DNA of 64,000 nucleotides, taken from the NCBI GenBank assembly GCA_963711675.1, contig CAVQFB010000004.1, positions 124,001 through 188,000 on the forward strand, read 5' to 3'. The position numbers and the translations under genes were made by a program. This DNA comes from CAVQFB01 sp963711675 (GTDB lineage Bacteria > Acidobacteriota > Terriglobia > Terriglobales > Acidobacteriaceae). Below the pieces are notes generated by a model, which made no database searches, had not been told where the DNA came from, and saw only the letters and a list, made by a program, of their open reading frames with translations. The stretch's first letter is position 1, and the number at the start of each line of letters is the position of its first letter. This document shows, one piece after another, positions 16,443-24,150 of the stretch.

Positions 16443-17372
16443 ATGAACCGTCTTTCCCGGCGTTGTAGGGTTTTCGTGCTGCTTGCTCTGCTCCCGCTGA
16501 CCGGTTGTCTCTTCCGGTCGCGCAAGGTGGAGCGCCAGGTCAGTACGGCTCCTCTCAAATCTGCTACTCAGCAAGAGCTGATCGACTACATCAACGCCGA
16601 AGCTGCCAGCATAAAGTCGATGCAGGCCACGGTGGACATAGACACTTCCGTGGGGGGAGCACAGAAGGGGACGGTTACCGACTACAAGCAGATTCGGGGC
16701 TACGTGCTGGCGCGAAAGCCAGCGATGCTGCGCATGATTGGGCTCCTCCCGATCGTCCGAAACCGGGCCTTCGACATGGTCAGCGACGGCGAGCAATTTC
16801 AGCTCTGGATTCCTCCCAAGAACAAGTTTGTGGTCGGCCGCAATGACGTAGTAAGTCACAACACAAACCAGCCGCTGGAAAACATACGGCCACAAGCCAT
16901 TTACGATGCCCTCCTGTTACCCGCAATCGCTCCGACCGAAATCGCCGTGCTGGAGCATGGTTACGAAACCGTAACCGACTCAAAGAAGCACCGTGTGGAC
17001 CAGCCTGACTACGAGCTCGATATCATCGGGAAGGCCGAACAGGGGTGGTTTCTCGCTCGCAAGATCGTCTTCAGCCGTACCGATCTGCTGCCTCATCGCC
17101 AATTTGTCTACAACCAGACGGGTGAACTCGTCACCGATGCTCGCTATGAGGACTATAAGGACTACTCCGGCGTGAAGTTCCCCAGCCAAATTGGCATTTA
17201 CCGTCCGCAAGAGGAATACGACATCACCCTGACTCTGGTGAAGCTTCAGCTTAATGAGACGCTCACCAACGAGCAGTTTGTGCTGCTTCAGCCGGCTGGC
17301 GCGGAAGTGGTACATTTGGACCGCCCGCAGGCCAGCGAAGCCAAAGTGCCCGACGGATCGAATGGCAGGTGA
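16443..17372 (+). CDS. LolB-like / DUF4292-type lipoprotein
   Basis: This predicted lipoprotein has 309 aa. The signal sequence (VFVLLALLPLTGC) has a good lipobox, LTGC, near residue 20. The mature part resembles the LolA/LolB half-barrel fold: repeated beta strands such as GYVLARKPAMLRMIGLLPIV, FDMVSDGEQFQLWIPPKNKF and YELDIIGKAEQGWFLARKIV. Such proteins carry or sense lipids at the outer membrane. The frame is open to 16284; I begin at ATG 16443 because the signal peptide starts there. TATACT at 16392-16397 may be a -10. An FtsX-type permease gene lies 79 bp downstream, which fits a lipid or lipoprotein transport role. Confidence 0.75.
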   Translation: MNRLSRRCRVFVLLALLPLTGCLFRSRKVERQVSTAPLKSATQQELIDYINAEAASIKSMQATVDIDTSVGGAQKGTVTDYKQIRGYVLARKPAMLRMIGLLPIVRNRAFDMVSDGEQFQLWIPPKNKFVVGRNDVVSHNTNQPLENIRPQAIYDALLLPAIAPTEIAVLEHGYETVTDSKKHRVDQPDYELDIIGKAEQGWFLARKIVFSRTDLLPHRQFVYNQTGELVTDARYEDYKDYSGVKFPSQIGIYRPQEEYDITLTLVKLQLNETLTNEQFVLLQPAGAEVVHLDRPQASEAKVPDGSNGR

Positions 17373-17451
17373 CGATCCGTTACGAGGTGTGCGGCATACC
17401 ATTTCACATCGCGGCGGTCCCCGCGAGCCGAAGACCTGAAAGCTGCCCACG

Positions 17452-18555
17452 ATGAACAAGATGATTGTTGCGAACCTGGTGCATCGGCCCATCCGGTCGA
17501 TGATCTCGATCGTGGCGGTTGCGCTTGAAGTCACACTGATCCTGCTGATCGTCGGCCTTTCCGTGGGCATGCTCAACGACTCCCGGGCGCGAGCCGCCGG
17601 GATTGGCGCAGACGTGCTCGTGATGCCCCCGGGTTCGTCCTTCATCGTAGGACTGACCGGCGCTCCCATGTCGATCAAGGTGGGGGACATACTTGCGAAA
17701 CTTCCACACGTGGCAAACGTATCTCCCGTCATCACGCAAATATCGACGGCCGGCACTCTCGAAGTGATCGCGGGAATCGACTTGCCGAGCTACGAAAAAC
17801 TCGGAGGACCTTTTCATTACCTGGAGGGCGGCCCGTTTCGAGGGCCGAATGAAGCGTTAGTGGATGACGTGTTTGCCCGCACCAAACACGTGAAGGTCGG
17901 GGACTCCATCGAAATTCTCAGTCATGATTTCCGCGTGGCGGGGATTGTGACCTCAGGGAAGGGCGCGCGGAAGTTTCTCCAGCTTGGCGTTTTGCAGGAC
18001 CTGATGGGTGCTAAGGACAAAGCCTCCATCTTCTATCTGAAACTCGACAACGTTGCCAATGCCGACGCGGTGGTCGACGAAATCAAGCACGTGCCCGGCA
18101 TGGAGCGCTATGTCGCTTACTCGATGTCGTACTACCTTTCCATGATGACCACGGAAAACTATCCCCTCTTGTCCGTTTTTATCGATTTGGTCATCGGGAT
18201 ATCCCTGATCGTCGGCTTCATCGTAATTTTCCAGGCAATGTATACCGCAGTGATGGAACGTACGCGCGAGATCGGTATTCTCAAGTCGATCGGAGCTTCG
18301 AAGCTATACATCGTGAATGTGATTTTGCGCGAAACCGTCCTGCTTGCGCTGGCTGGCGTGATCGTCGGTATTATCGTGAGTGTTACCGCCCGGGCCGGTC
18401 TTCGGGCACGCTGGCCAACTCTCCAGATCGTTGTAACCAGTGGCTGGATGCTGAAGGCGACGGTCATCGCCGTAGTGGGTGCGATTTTGGGTGCGATTTA
18501 CCCCGCGTTCAAGGCCGCTCAGAAGGATCCGATCGACGCGTTAGCCTATGAGTAG
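17452..18555 (+). CDS. ABC transporter permease, MacB/FtsX type
   Basis: This inner-membrane permease (367 aa) has the MacB topology: one N-terminal helix (ISIVAVALEVTLILLIVG), a periplasmic domain (about residues 45-235) and three C-terminal helices. The FtsX coupling segment MERTREIGILKSIGASK is present. Such proteins pair with an ATPase of the LolD/MacB class, but no ATPase gene is adjacent: a lipoprotein gene precedes it and rplM follows. Together with the LolB-like gene it may serve lipoprotein or lipid export. DevC-type exporters are a similar alternative. Confidence 0.85.
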   Translation: MNKMIVANLVHRPIRSMISIVAVALEVTLILLIVGLSVGMLNDSRARAAGIGADVLVMPPGSSFIVGLTGAPMSIKVGDILAKLPHVANVSPVITQISTAGTLEVIAGIDLPSYEKLGGPFHYLEGGPFRGPNEALVDDVFARTKHVKVGDSIEILSHDFRVAGIVTSGKGARKFLQLGVLQDLMGAKDKASIFYLKLDNVANADAVVDEIKHVPGMERYVAYSMSYYLSMMTTENYPLLSVFIDLVIGISLIVGFIVIFQAMYTAVMERTREIGILKSIGASKLYIVNVILRETVLLALAGVIVGIIVSVTARAGLRARWPTLQIVVTSGWMLKATVIAVVGAILGAIYPAFKAAQKDPIDALAYE

Positions 18556-18618
18556 GACTTCTACGGCGCCTACTGCGAGTTCAGGTTACCGGTAACCGAT
18601 TCAGGAACAGTAGTTTCG

Positions 18619-18647
18619 TTGACAATTCTCTTCACCCTACGTTATCT
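18619..18647 (+). promoter_or_regulatory. sigma-70 promoter of the rplM operon
   Basis: TTGACA (18619-18624) and TTATCT (18642-18647) are separated by exactly 17 bp. This is the best consensus promoter in the window. The predicted transcript starts near 18654, giving a leader of about 105 nt before rplM. Confidence 0.75.
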
Positions 18648-18684
18648 TTAAGGCTTCGGAAGTCCTGCGGTTGCCCGCCTGATA

Positions 18685-18740
18685 CCCCTGCGCGTCCGGC
18701 GTCTGGGGGCACTCAGCGTGGTCTTCTTTGAGTTTTTTTA
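18685..18740 (+). promoter_or_regulatory. structured rplM leader with possible attenuator
   Basis: Inside the predicted leader, a CCCC...GGGG hairpin (about 18685-18709) is followed by ACTCA (18711-18715) pairing with TGAGT (18729-18733), which runs straight into seven T residues (18733-18739). The second stem is short, so it is only a candidate attenuator or r-protein binding site. Confidence 0.35.
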
Positions 18741-18757
18741 TTTCTGGGAGATTTCTG

Positions 18758-19189
18758 ATGTCAACCTATTTCCCCAAAGCGGGGGAAATTGCGCGCAAGT
18801 GGTACGTCGTGGATGCCTCGGGGCAGACTCTCGGCAGACTCGCCTCGCAAGTCGCCCGCATTTTGATGGGCAAAGAGAGCCCTAAGTACACGCCTTTTAT
18901 CGACACCGGCGACCATGTCGTCGTCATCAATGCTGAAAAAATTAAGGTCACCGGCATGAAGTCCGAGCAAAAGAAGTATCAGCATTACACCGGGTACCCG
19001 GGCGGGCTGCGCACAGAAGATTTTCGCAAGCGTTTTGCGCGCAAGCCGGAGCTCGTGATTGAAGACGCCGTCGGGCGCATGCTCCCCAAGACGAAAATGG
19101 GACGCCAGATGGCTAGTAAGCTGAAGATCTATCGTGGCGAGAAGCACCCGCACGAAGCGCAGAAGCCGGAAGCCCGGGCGCTGGCGTGA
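18758..19189 (+). CDS. rplM: 50S ribosomal protein L13
   Basis: L13 (143 aa) is an early-assembly protein of the large subunit. It begins with the conserved KWYVVDASGQTLGRLAS and continues with DHVVVINAEKIKVTG, QHYTGYPGG and the GMLPKTKMGRQM-like segment (RMLPKTKMGRQM). An in-frame ATG at 18728 would add ten residues; I chose ATG 18758 because GGGAG at 18746-18750 precedes it. It heads the usual rplM-rpsI pair. Confidence 0.97.
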   Translation: MSTYFPKAGEIARKWYVVDASGQTLGRLASQVARILMGKESPKYTPFIDTGDHVVVINAEKIKVTGMKSEQKKYQHYTGYPGGLRTEDFRKRFARKPELVIEDAVGRMLPKTKMGRQMASKLKIYRGEKHPHEAQKPEARALA

Positions 19190-19284
19190 GAAAAGTTTTT
19201 TGCGTTTCGAGTCGCGTTGCGCTCGAAACAGGTTTAAGAATCCTTGAAAGGTGAACAGCGTTAGTTTCGATGAGCCTTTCGCTC

Positions 19285-19316
19285 ACTGAGAACTGACAGC
19301 TGAAAGCTGATAGCTG
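19285..19316 (+). repeat. AGCTGA-type short degenerate repeat ahead of rpsI
   Basis: The sequence CTGAGAACTGACAGCTGAAAGCTGATAGCTG is a run of CTGA/AGCTG units ending three bases before the rpsI start codon. A similar AGCTAA run lies directly ahead of glyA (36694-36725). The usual Shine-Dalgarno sequence is missing here. Confidence 0.5.
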
Positions 19317-19318
19317 GT

Positions 19319-19714
19319 ATGGCTGAACTGGTTCAGTATTACGGTACGGGGCGCCGCAAGAGGGCAGTCGCGCGCGTCTATTTGCGTCCGGGCAGCGGCG
19401 AATTCAAAGTCAACGGGCGGCCCTTCGATCAGTATTTCGTGACCGAATCGCAGCGCATCAACGCCAAGCAGCCCCTGGCCTCCACGGAAAACGCTGCCAA
19501 CTTTAACGTCGTGGTTACAGTCGATGGCGGTGGTGTTGCGGGTCAGGCGGATGCCGTGAAGCTCGGCATCGCCCGCGCGCTTATGGAGTTCAACGCTGAG
19601 TTGCGCAAGAAGCTCAAGGCCGAAGGCCTGGTGACCCGCGACTCGCGCGGCAAGGAACGCAAGAAGTACGGGCAGAAGGGCGCCCGCAAGCGCTTCCAGT
19701 ACAGCAAGCGGTAA
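19319..19714 (+). CDS. rpsI: 30S ribosomal protein S9
   Basis: S9 (131 aa) lies at the head of the small subunit and its C-terminal tail touches P-site tRNA. The N-terminal YYGTGRRKRAVARVYLRPG motif and the basic tail KGARKRFQYSKR are intact. Standard length. It follows rplM by 129 bp in the normal order; its start is preceded by a short AGCTGA-repeat run rather than a clear ribosome site. Confidence 0.97.
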   Translation: MAELVQYYGTGRRKRAVARVYLRPGSGEFKVNGRPFDQYFVTESQRINAKQPLASTENAANFNVVVTVDGGGVAGQADAVKLGIARALMEFNAELRKKLKAEGLVTRDSRGKERKKYGQKGARKRFQYSKR

Positions 19715-19715
19715 G

Positions 19716-19812
19716 CAGTTTCCAGTTTCTGGTTTCAAGTTTCACGTGGATCGCAATGTTGTCCGTCCCTGGGACGACGGGAAACTAGAAACTTCGAAAC
19801 ACGAAACTGAGT
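19716..19812. repeat. large imperfect inverted repeat of GAAAC units between rpsI and rpsB
   Basis: The left arm (19717-19744) consists of GTTTC-type units (GTTTCCAGTTTCTGGTTTC and onward). The right arm (19791-19808) has the complementary GAAAC units (GAAACTAGAAACTTCGAAAC). A small GTCCC/GGGAC hairpin lies in the middle. It may act as a processing or pause site between the S9 and S2 genes. Confidence 0.5.
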
Positions 19813-19863
19813 TTTAGGTGTTCAATTCTTCCCGTGCTTCGCGGTGCGGGGACGGGAATGGCA

Positions 19864-19922
19864 ATCCCGCTGGTTTCGCAGCGTCTGCTTCGAATGAGGG
19901 AGCGGAACCAAACCAGCGGGAT
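19864..19922 (+). promoter_or_regulatory. candidate rpsB (S2) leader hairpin
   Basis: A perfect 13-bp inverted repeat, ATCCCGCTGGTTT (19864-19876) and AAACCAGCGGGAT (19910-19922), encloses a 33-nt loop containing a small GCAG/CTGC stem. It ends 12 bases before the AGGAGG (19935-19940) of rpsB. S2 synthesis is autoregulated through leader RNA in other bacteria; a similar role here is inference. Confidence 0.5.
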
Positions 19923-19944
19923 GCAGACCAAATGAGGAGGTTGA

Positions 19945-20862
19945 TTGGCTAACATCACCATGAAGGAGTTGCTCGAAGCGGGTGTTCACTTCGGGCATCA
20001 GACGAAGCGCTGGAACCCCAAGATGAAGGAATTCATCTTCGGTGAGCGCAACGGGATTTACATCATCGATCTGCAGAAGACGCTCAAGATGTTCAAAGAG
20101 GCGTCCAAGTTCGTGCAGGATCTCGCCGCCGATGGCAGGATTGTCCTGTTCGTTGGCACCAAGCGCCAGGCGCAGGATGCCATCGCCGAAGAAGCGAAGC
20201 GCTGTGGCGGATTCTATGTGAACCAGCGCTGGCTGGGTGGCCTTTTGACCAACTGGGTCACGGTGCAGAAGTCGGTGAAGCGCCTGAAAGAACTCGACGA
20301 CATGGCCACCGACGGCCGGTACGAGCTGCTGCCCAAGAAAGAAGTCATCAAGCTCGAGCGCGAGCGCAAACATCTTGAGGCCAACTTGGCCGGCATCAAA
20401 GACATGACGCGCCTGCCGGATGCGATCTTCGTGATCGATTCGAATAAGGAGCAGATCGCGGTGCGCGAGGCGCGCAAGCTTGGCATTCCCGTGGTTGCGG
20501 TTGTCGATACCAATTGCGATCCGAGTGAAGTGGACTATGTGATTCCGGGCAATGACGACGCACTGCGTGCCATCCGCCTGTTCGCTTCGAAGATAGCCGA
20601 CTCTGTCGCCGAAGGTGCTCAGTTCGCCACGGACAAGCAGACCGCCGATCTCGCCGCTGTTGCCGCGCGCCAGGATGAGCTGGCTGCTGCCGCATTGCAC
20701 GCTGCGAGTGAGGAAGCGGTGGCAGCCGAGGCTCCATCCGTGGGTGATGAGACCGAAGACATCAGTATGGAAGACGTGCTGGGAGCCGGAACGCGGAAGC
20801 AGCCGGCGGCTGCGAAGGAAGAGTCGGCGGAAGTTCCCCAGGTCGAGACCCAGACGTACTGA
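19945..20862 (+). CDS. rpsB: 30S ribosomal protein S2
   Basis: S2 (305 aa) binds at the head-body junction of the 30S subunit. Start is TTG at 19945, giving MANITMKELLEAGVHFGHQ, preceded by AGGAGG only four bases away. Conserved segments include GIYIIDLQKTLKM, VNQRWLGGLLTNW and PVVAVVDTNCDP. The protein has a C-terminal extension of about 65 residues beyond the usual core, Ala/Glu-rich and acidic (residues about 240-305). This tail is longer than in E. coli S2. tsf and pyrH follow in the usual order. Confidence 0.97.
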   Translation: MANITMKELLEAGVHFGHQTKRWNPKMKEFIFGERNGIYIIDLQKTLKMFKEASKFVQDLAADGRIVLFVGTKRQAQDAIAEEAKRCGGFYVNQRWLGGLLTNWVTVQKSVKRLKELDDMATDGRYELLPKKEVIKLERERKHLEANLAGIKDMTRLPDAIFVIDSNKEQIAVREARKLGIPVVAVVDTNCDPSEVDYVIPGNDDALRAIRLFASKIADSVAEGAQFATDKQTADLAAVAARQDELAAAALHAASEEAVAAEAPSVGDETEDISMEDVLGAGTRKQPAAAKEESAEVPQVETQTY

Positions 20863-21055
20863 GCAGTCATTGGCGTTAGGTCCTCATTACGGCGGCGCCT
20901 GCTGGGGACTGAAAGCGGAAGACCAACGCCATCCTAATCCGGGCTTTAGCCCCTGAGGGCAATGTGACCCGCGCGGGTCGTCCGGCGCGGGTCAAGTTAT
21001 ATGTAGAGGGTTTCGTTCCGTGTTCGAAGTGATTGCAGTCAGGATCAGGATTATT

Positions 21056-21079
21056 GAAACCTTGAAACCTTGAAACCTT
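21056..21079 (+). repeat. three tandem GAAACCTT octamers ahead of tsf
   Basis: Three exact copies of GAAACCTT lie 52 bp upstream of the tsf start. Degenerate copies of the same unit recur upstream of pyrH (21856-21915). They may be transcribed leader elements or a mini-satellite. Confidence 0.6.
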
Positions 21080-21131
21080 GTACCTATGCACCGTCTTCAA
21101 CTTTGCTTCATCAAACGACTGGAATCTTAAA

Positions 21132-21785
21132 ATGAGCACATCTACCGTGAATATCTCTGCTTCTCAAGTAAAGGAGCTCCGCGAAAAAACCGGAGCCCCC
21201 ATGATGGATTGCAAACAGGCGCTGACTGAGGCCAAAGGCGATCTTGAACAGGCTGTCGTAGTCCTGCGTAAACGCGGTGTTGCTGTGGCCGCCAAGAAGG
21301 CTACTCGCGTCACCAGCGAAGGCTCGGTCACCAGCTATATCCACGCTGGTGGCAAGATCGGCGTTCTGGTGGAGGTCAACTGCGAAAGTGACTTCGTAGC
21401 TCGTACTGACGACTTCAAGGAACTGGTGCACGACATCGCCATGCACATCGCTGCGTCCGACCCGAAGTTCATCCGCAAGGAAGACGTCACGCCGCAGGCC
21501 TACGAGCGCGAAAAGGACATCTATCGCACTCAGGCTGCCGCGACAGGCAAGCCGCCGCAGGTCGTGGAGAAGATCGTCGAAGGCAAGATGAGCAAGTTCT
21601 ACGAGGAGGTTTGCCTCTATGAACAGCCGTTCATCAAAGACCAGACGATCTCCATCTCGCAGCTTATCGCCACCAAGATCGGCAAGCTCGGAGAGAACAT
21701 TGCGGTTCGCCGTTTTGCCCGTTTCAAGGTGGGCGACGCCGGCGAGACCATCGCCATTACGAAGCCTGAACAAAAGCCGGAGTAA
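21132..21785 (+). CDS. tsf: elongation factor Ts
   Basis: EF-Ts (217 aa) is the nucleotide-exchange factor for EF-Tu. The UBA-like N-domain carries VKELREKTGAPMMDCKQAL, and the core holds the exchange motif NCESDFVARTDDF (about residues 77-89). It is short because only one core repeat is present, as in Thermus-type EF-Ts, compared with about 280 aa in E. coli. I begin at ATG 21132; the open frame extends to 21078 but family similarity does not. A strong terminator follows the stop. Confidence 0.96.
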   Translation: MSTSTVNISASQVKELREKTGAPMMDCKQALTEAKGDLEQAVVVLRKRGVAVAAKKATRVTSEGSVTSYIHAGGKIGVLVEVNCESDFVARTDDFKELVHDIAMHIAASDPKFIRKEDVTPQAYEREKDIYRTQAAATGKPPQVVEKIVEGKMSKFYEEVCLYEQPFIKDQTISISQLIATKIGKLGENIAVRRFARFKVGDAGETIAITKPEQKPE

Positions 21786-21790
21786 TATAG

Positions 21791-21816
21791 AAGGGCTGCT
21801 TCGGCAGCCCTTTTTC
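21791..21816 (+). terminator. rho-independent terminator after tsf
   Basis: A perfect 9-bp stem, AAGGGCTGC with GCAGCCCTT, is closed by a UUCG tetraloop and followed by TTTC. It ends the rplM-rpsI-rpsB-tsf transcript before pyrH. Confidence 0.9.
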
Positions 21817-21919
21817 ACTTTAGCGGTTTTCAAGGATAAGGGCTTCGATGATGTTTGAACTTTGAAACCTGGGAAGCCTTGGACCCTAGAGATCTTGCAA
21901 CCTCGAAACCTGGAGAGCC

Positions 21920-22636
21920 ATGTCCACTCCGATATTCAAGCGCATCCTCCTGAAGCTCTCCGGCGAGGCCCTCGCGGCCAAGCAGGGTTTTGGCGTCGAT
22001 ACCGCCAGGATTCACGAAATCGCCGCTGAACTTGCGGATGTACACTCACTCGCCATCCAGATCGCCATTGTTGTGGGAGGAGGTAACTTCTTTCGGGGTG
22101 TGGCCGAGCAAGCGAGAGACATGGACCGCGTTTCCGCTGATCACATGGGCATGCTGGCGACCGTAATCAACGCGCTCGCGTTGCAGGATGCGTTGGAAAA
22201 GCAAGGCGTCCATACCCGCGTGCAATCAGCCATCGAGATGAATCAGGTTGCCGAACCCTTTATCCGGCGGCGCGCCATGCGCCACCTGGAGAAAGGCCGC
22301 ATCGTCATCTTCGCCGGAGGCACGGGCAATCCTTATTTCTCTACCGACACCGCCGCTTCATTGCGCGCCATGGAGATCAAGGCCGACGCGATTCTCAAAG
22401 CCACTAAAGTGGACGGTATCTACGACGCCGATCCCGTGCTGGTGAAGGATGCCCAGAAGTTTGCTCACATCACCTACATGGACGTGCTGAAGAAGGGCCT
22501 AAAGGTGATGGACTCGACCGCTATCTCGCTGTGCAAGGACAACAACCTGCCCATCATCATCTTCAAGCTGAGCGAACGCGGCAACATCCGCAAGGTCGTC
22601 ACCGGCGAAAAGATCGGTTCGCTGGTAAGCGCCTAG
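21920..22636 (+). CDS. pyrH: uridylate kinase
   Basis: UMP kinase (238 aa) makes UDP in pyrimidine nucleotide synthesis and is allosterically controlled by GTP/UTP. Amino-acid-kinase-fold motifs are visible: LLKLSGEAL, IAIVVGGGNFFRG, the acceptor region MDRVSADHMGMLATVINALAL (split), FAGGTGNPYFSTDTAA and KATKVDGIYDADP. It follows the tsf terminator by about 100 bp of degenerate GAAACCT repeats. In most bacteria frr is next; here an opposed peptidase pair intervenes. Confidence 0.96.
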   Translation: MSTPIFKRILLKLSGEALAAKQGFGVDTARIHEIAAELADVHSLAIQIAIVVGGGNFFRGVAEQARDMDRVSADHMGMLATVINALALQDALEKQGVHTRVQSAIEMNQVAEPFIRRRAMRHLEKGRIVIFAGGTGNPYFSTDTAASLRAMEIKADAILKATKVDGIYDADPVLVKDAQKFAHITYMDVLKKGLKVMDSTAISLCKDNNLPIIIFKLSERGNIRKVVTGEKIGSLVSA

Positions 22637-22671
22637 TCGCCAAGCGACGTAATGCCACAGCTGCCTTCGCG

Positions 22672-24150
22672 TTACTGTGCCACCTTCTTCCCATCTGCGT
22701 CGTAAACCTCTACGGGCCCGTATTTCCCCAGAGTTGCCTTGATCTCTTTACCTGTTCCCACGCAAACAACTTGGAGCCGGTTCTGATCGAGATATTTCCG
22801 CGCTACCCGCTGTACTGCTGCCGAGTCCGTTTTGGCGACCTCGGCAGGGTAGCGGTCCCAATAATCGTAGTTCAGACCGTTGTGCTTCACGCGCATCCAC
22901 ATATCCAGTAGCTCTGAGGATCGCTCCAGTGAGAGAGCGAAGGCGGCCACGATCGCCCGCCGCGCGTCGTCCAGTTCAGGATCTGGCACGGGTTCTTCCC
23001 GCATGCGTTTGAATTCACCCAGTAACTCGTGCATCGATCCGTCTGTGACCGCCGTGCGAACCTCTGTGTTGGCGATGATCGGGCGCGGATAGGTGTCGGA
23101 CGCAAATCCGCTATAGGCTCCGTATGTGTAGCCTTTGTCCTCGCGCAGGTTCATGAAGAGACGAGCGCTGGTGCCTTCCCCGAGCACACGGTTCATGACG
23201 CGTAGCGGGATGAAGTCGGGATGATTGCGTGGAACCGCCAGCTCTCCCGCAAGAATGTTGGTCTGAACCGAATCAGGCCGGTCTACCAGGAAGATCTTGG
23301 ATGCTGCCGGAGCCGCCGCCAAAGTGATCTTCGGCTCGGTATAGGGCTGCTGTTTCCACGTTCCGAAGTGTTTCTCGATAAGTGCCACCATCTGCTTCGC
23401 GTCAAAGTCACCGACCACGCCCAGCATTGCGTTATTCGGCAGATAGTGCCGTGAGTGGAAGCTTTTCAGCTGTTCGACCGAAGCCGCTTTCACTGAGGCC
23501 GCCGTCGCAGATACGAGAGCCGCCGGCGAATCTCCGTACAGCGCCCGGAACAATCGTTCCTGGCTCAGAAAACTCGGGTCCGCCCGTTGCTGCTCCAGAT
23601 CCGAAAGTTGCCGGGTCTTGTACTTTTCCAGTTCGTCGCCGGGGAATGCGGGGTTCAGAACCACGTCACTCATCAGTTCGAGCAATTTGTCGGCGTTCTC
23701 TGCGAAACCCGAGGCTGTCACCTCGGAATAAGTCGAGCCGAACTCAACCTCAGAATTCAGATTTGCACCCAGAGCGTCTACTTCAGATGCCAGCTGCGCA
23801 CTCGTGCGATGACTGGTGCCCTCCTGCAGCATGTCTGCCGTGAACTTCGCCAGCCCGGGCAGGTCCTTCGGATCATCCAGCGATCCGGTGTTCACCCACA
23901 GCGCCACATTTACGGTCGGAACTTTATGTCTTTCCAGAACGAGTACGGTAAGACCATTTGGCAGCTTCACTTCCGTTGGCTTGGGCAGCTTGACCTGGAG
24001 GACCTCCTTGTTCACCGGCGCCCGATTCAGCCGGCGCGTGGCCTTTGCGGAGATGCCCTTGTCTTGAGGAACATCTTGCGCGGTCGCGCCCGCCATGAAC
24101 ATGAATGCACTCAATATCAGCGCAGAAAACACCGTGATTGTTCGTTTCAT
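22672..24150 (-). CDS. M16 family peptidase, non-catalytic subunit
   Basis: This exported M16 (pitrilysin-like) protein has 492 aa. A signal peptide (TVFSALILSAFMFMAGATAQ) is followed by two M16 domains. The zinc motif HxxEH is absent: the matching place reads KFTADMLQEGT. The C-terminal half keeps the family segments LREDKGYTYGAYSGF and VVGDFDAKQMV. It is therefore the likely regulatory partner of the active subunit encoded just upstream. Start and stop overlap as ATGA (24147-24150), so translation is coupled and a heterodimer like mitochondrial processing peptidase is likely. The pair lies in reverse orientation between pyrH and frr. Confidence 0.9.
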   Translation of the reverse strand: MKRTITVFSALILSAFMFMAGATAQDVPQDKGISAKATRRLNRAPVNKEVLQVKLPKPTEVKLPNGLTVLVLERHKVPTVNVALWVNTGSLDDPKDLPGLAKFTADMLQEGTSHRTSAQLASEVDALGANLNSEVEFGSTYSEVTASGFAENADKLLELMSDVVLNPAFPGDELEKYKTRQLSDLEQQRADPSFLSQERLFRALYGDSPAALVSATAASVKAASVEQLKSFHSRHYLPNNAMLGVVGDFDAKQMVALIEKHFGTWKQQPYTEPKITLAAAPAASKIFLVDRPDSVQTNILAGELAVPRNHPDFIPLRVMNRVLGEGTSARLFMNLREDKGYTYGAYSGFASDTYPRPIIANTEVRTAVTDGSMHELLGEFKRMREEPVPDPELDDARRAIVAAFALSLERSSELLDMWMRVKHNGLNYDYWDRYPAEVAKTDSAAVQRVARKYLDQNRLQVVCVGTGKEIKATLGKYGPVEVYDADGKKVAQ

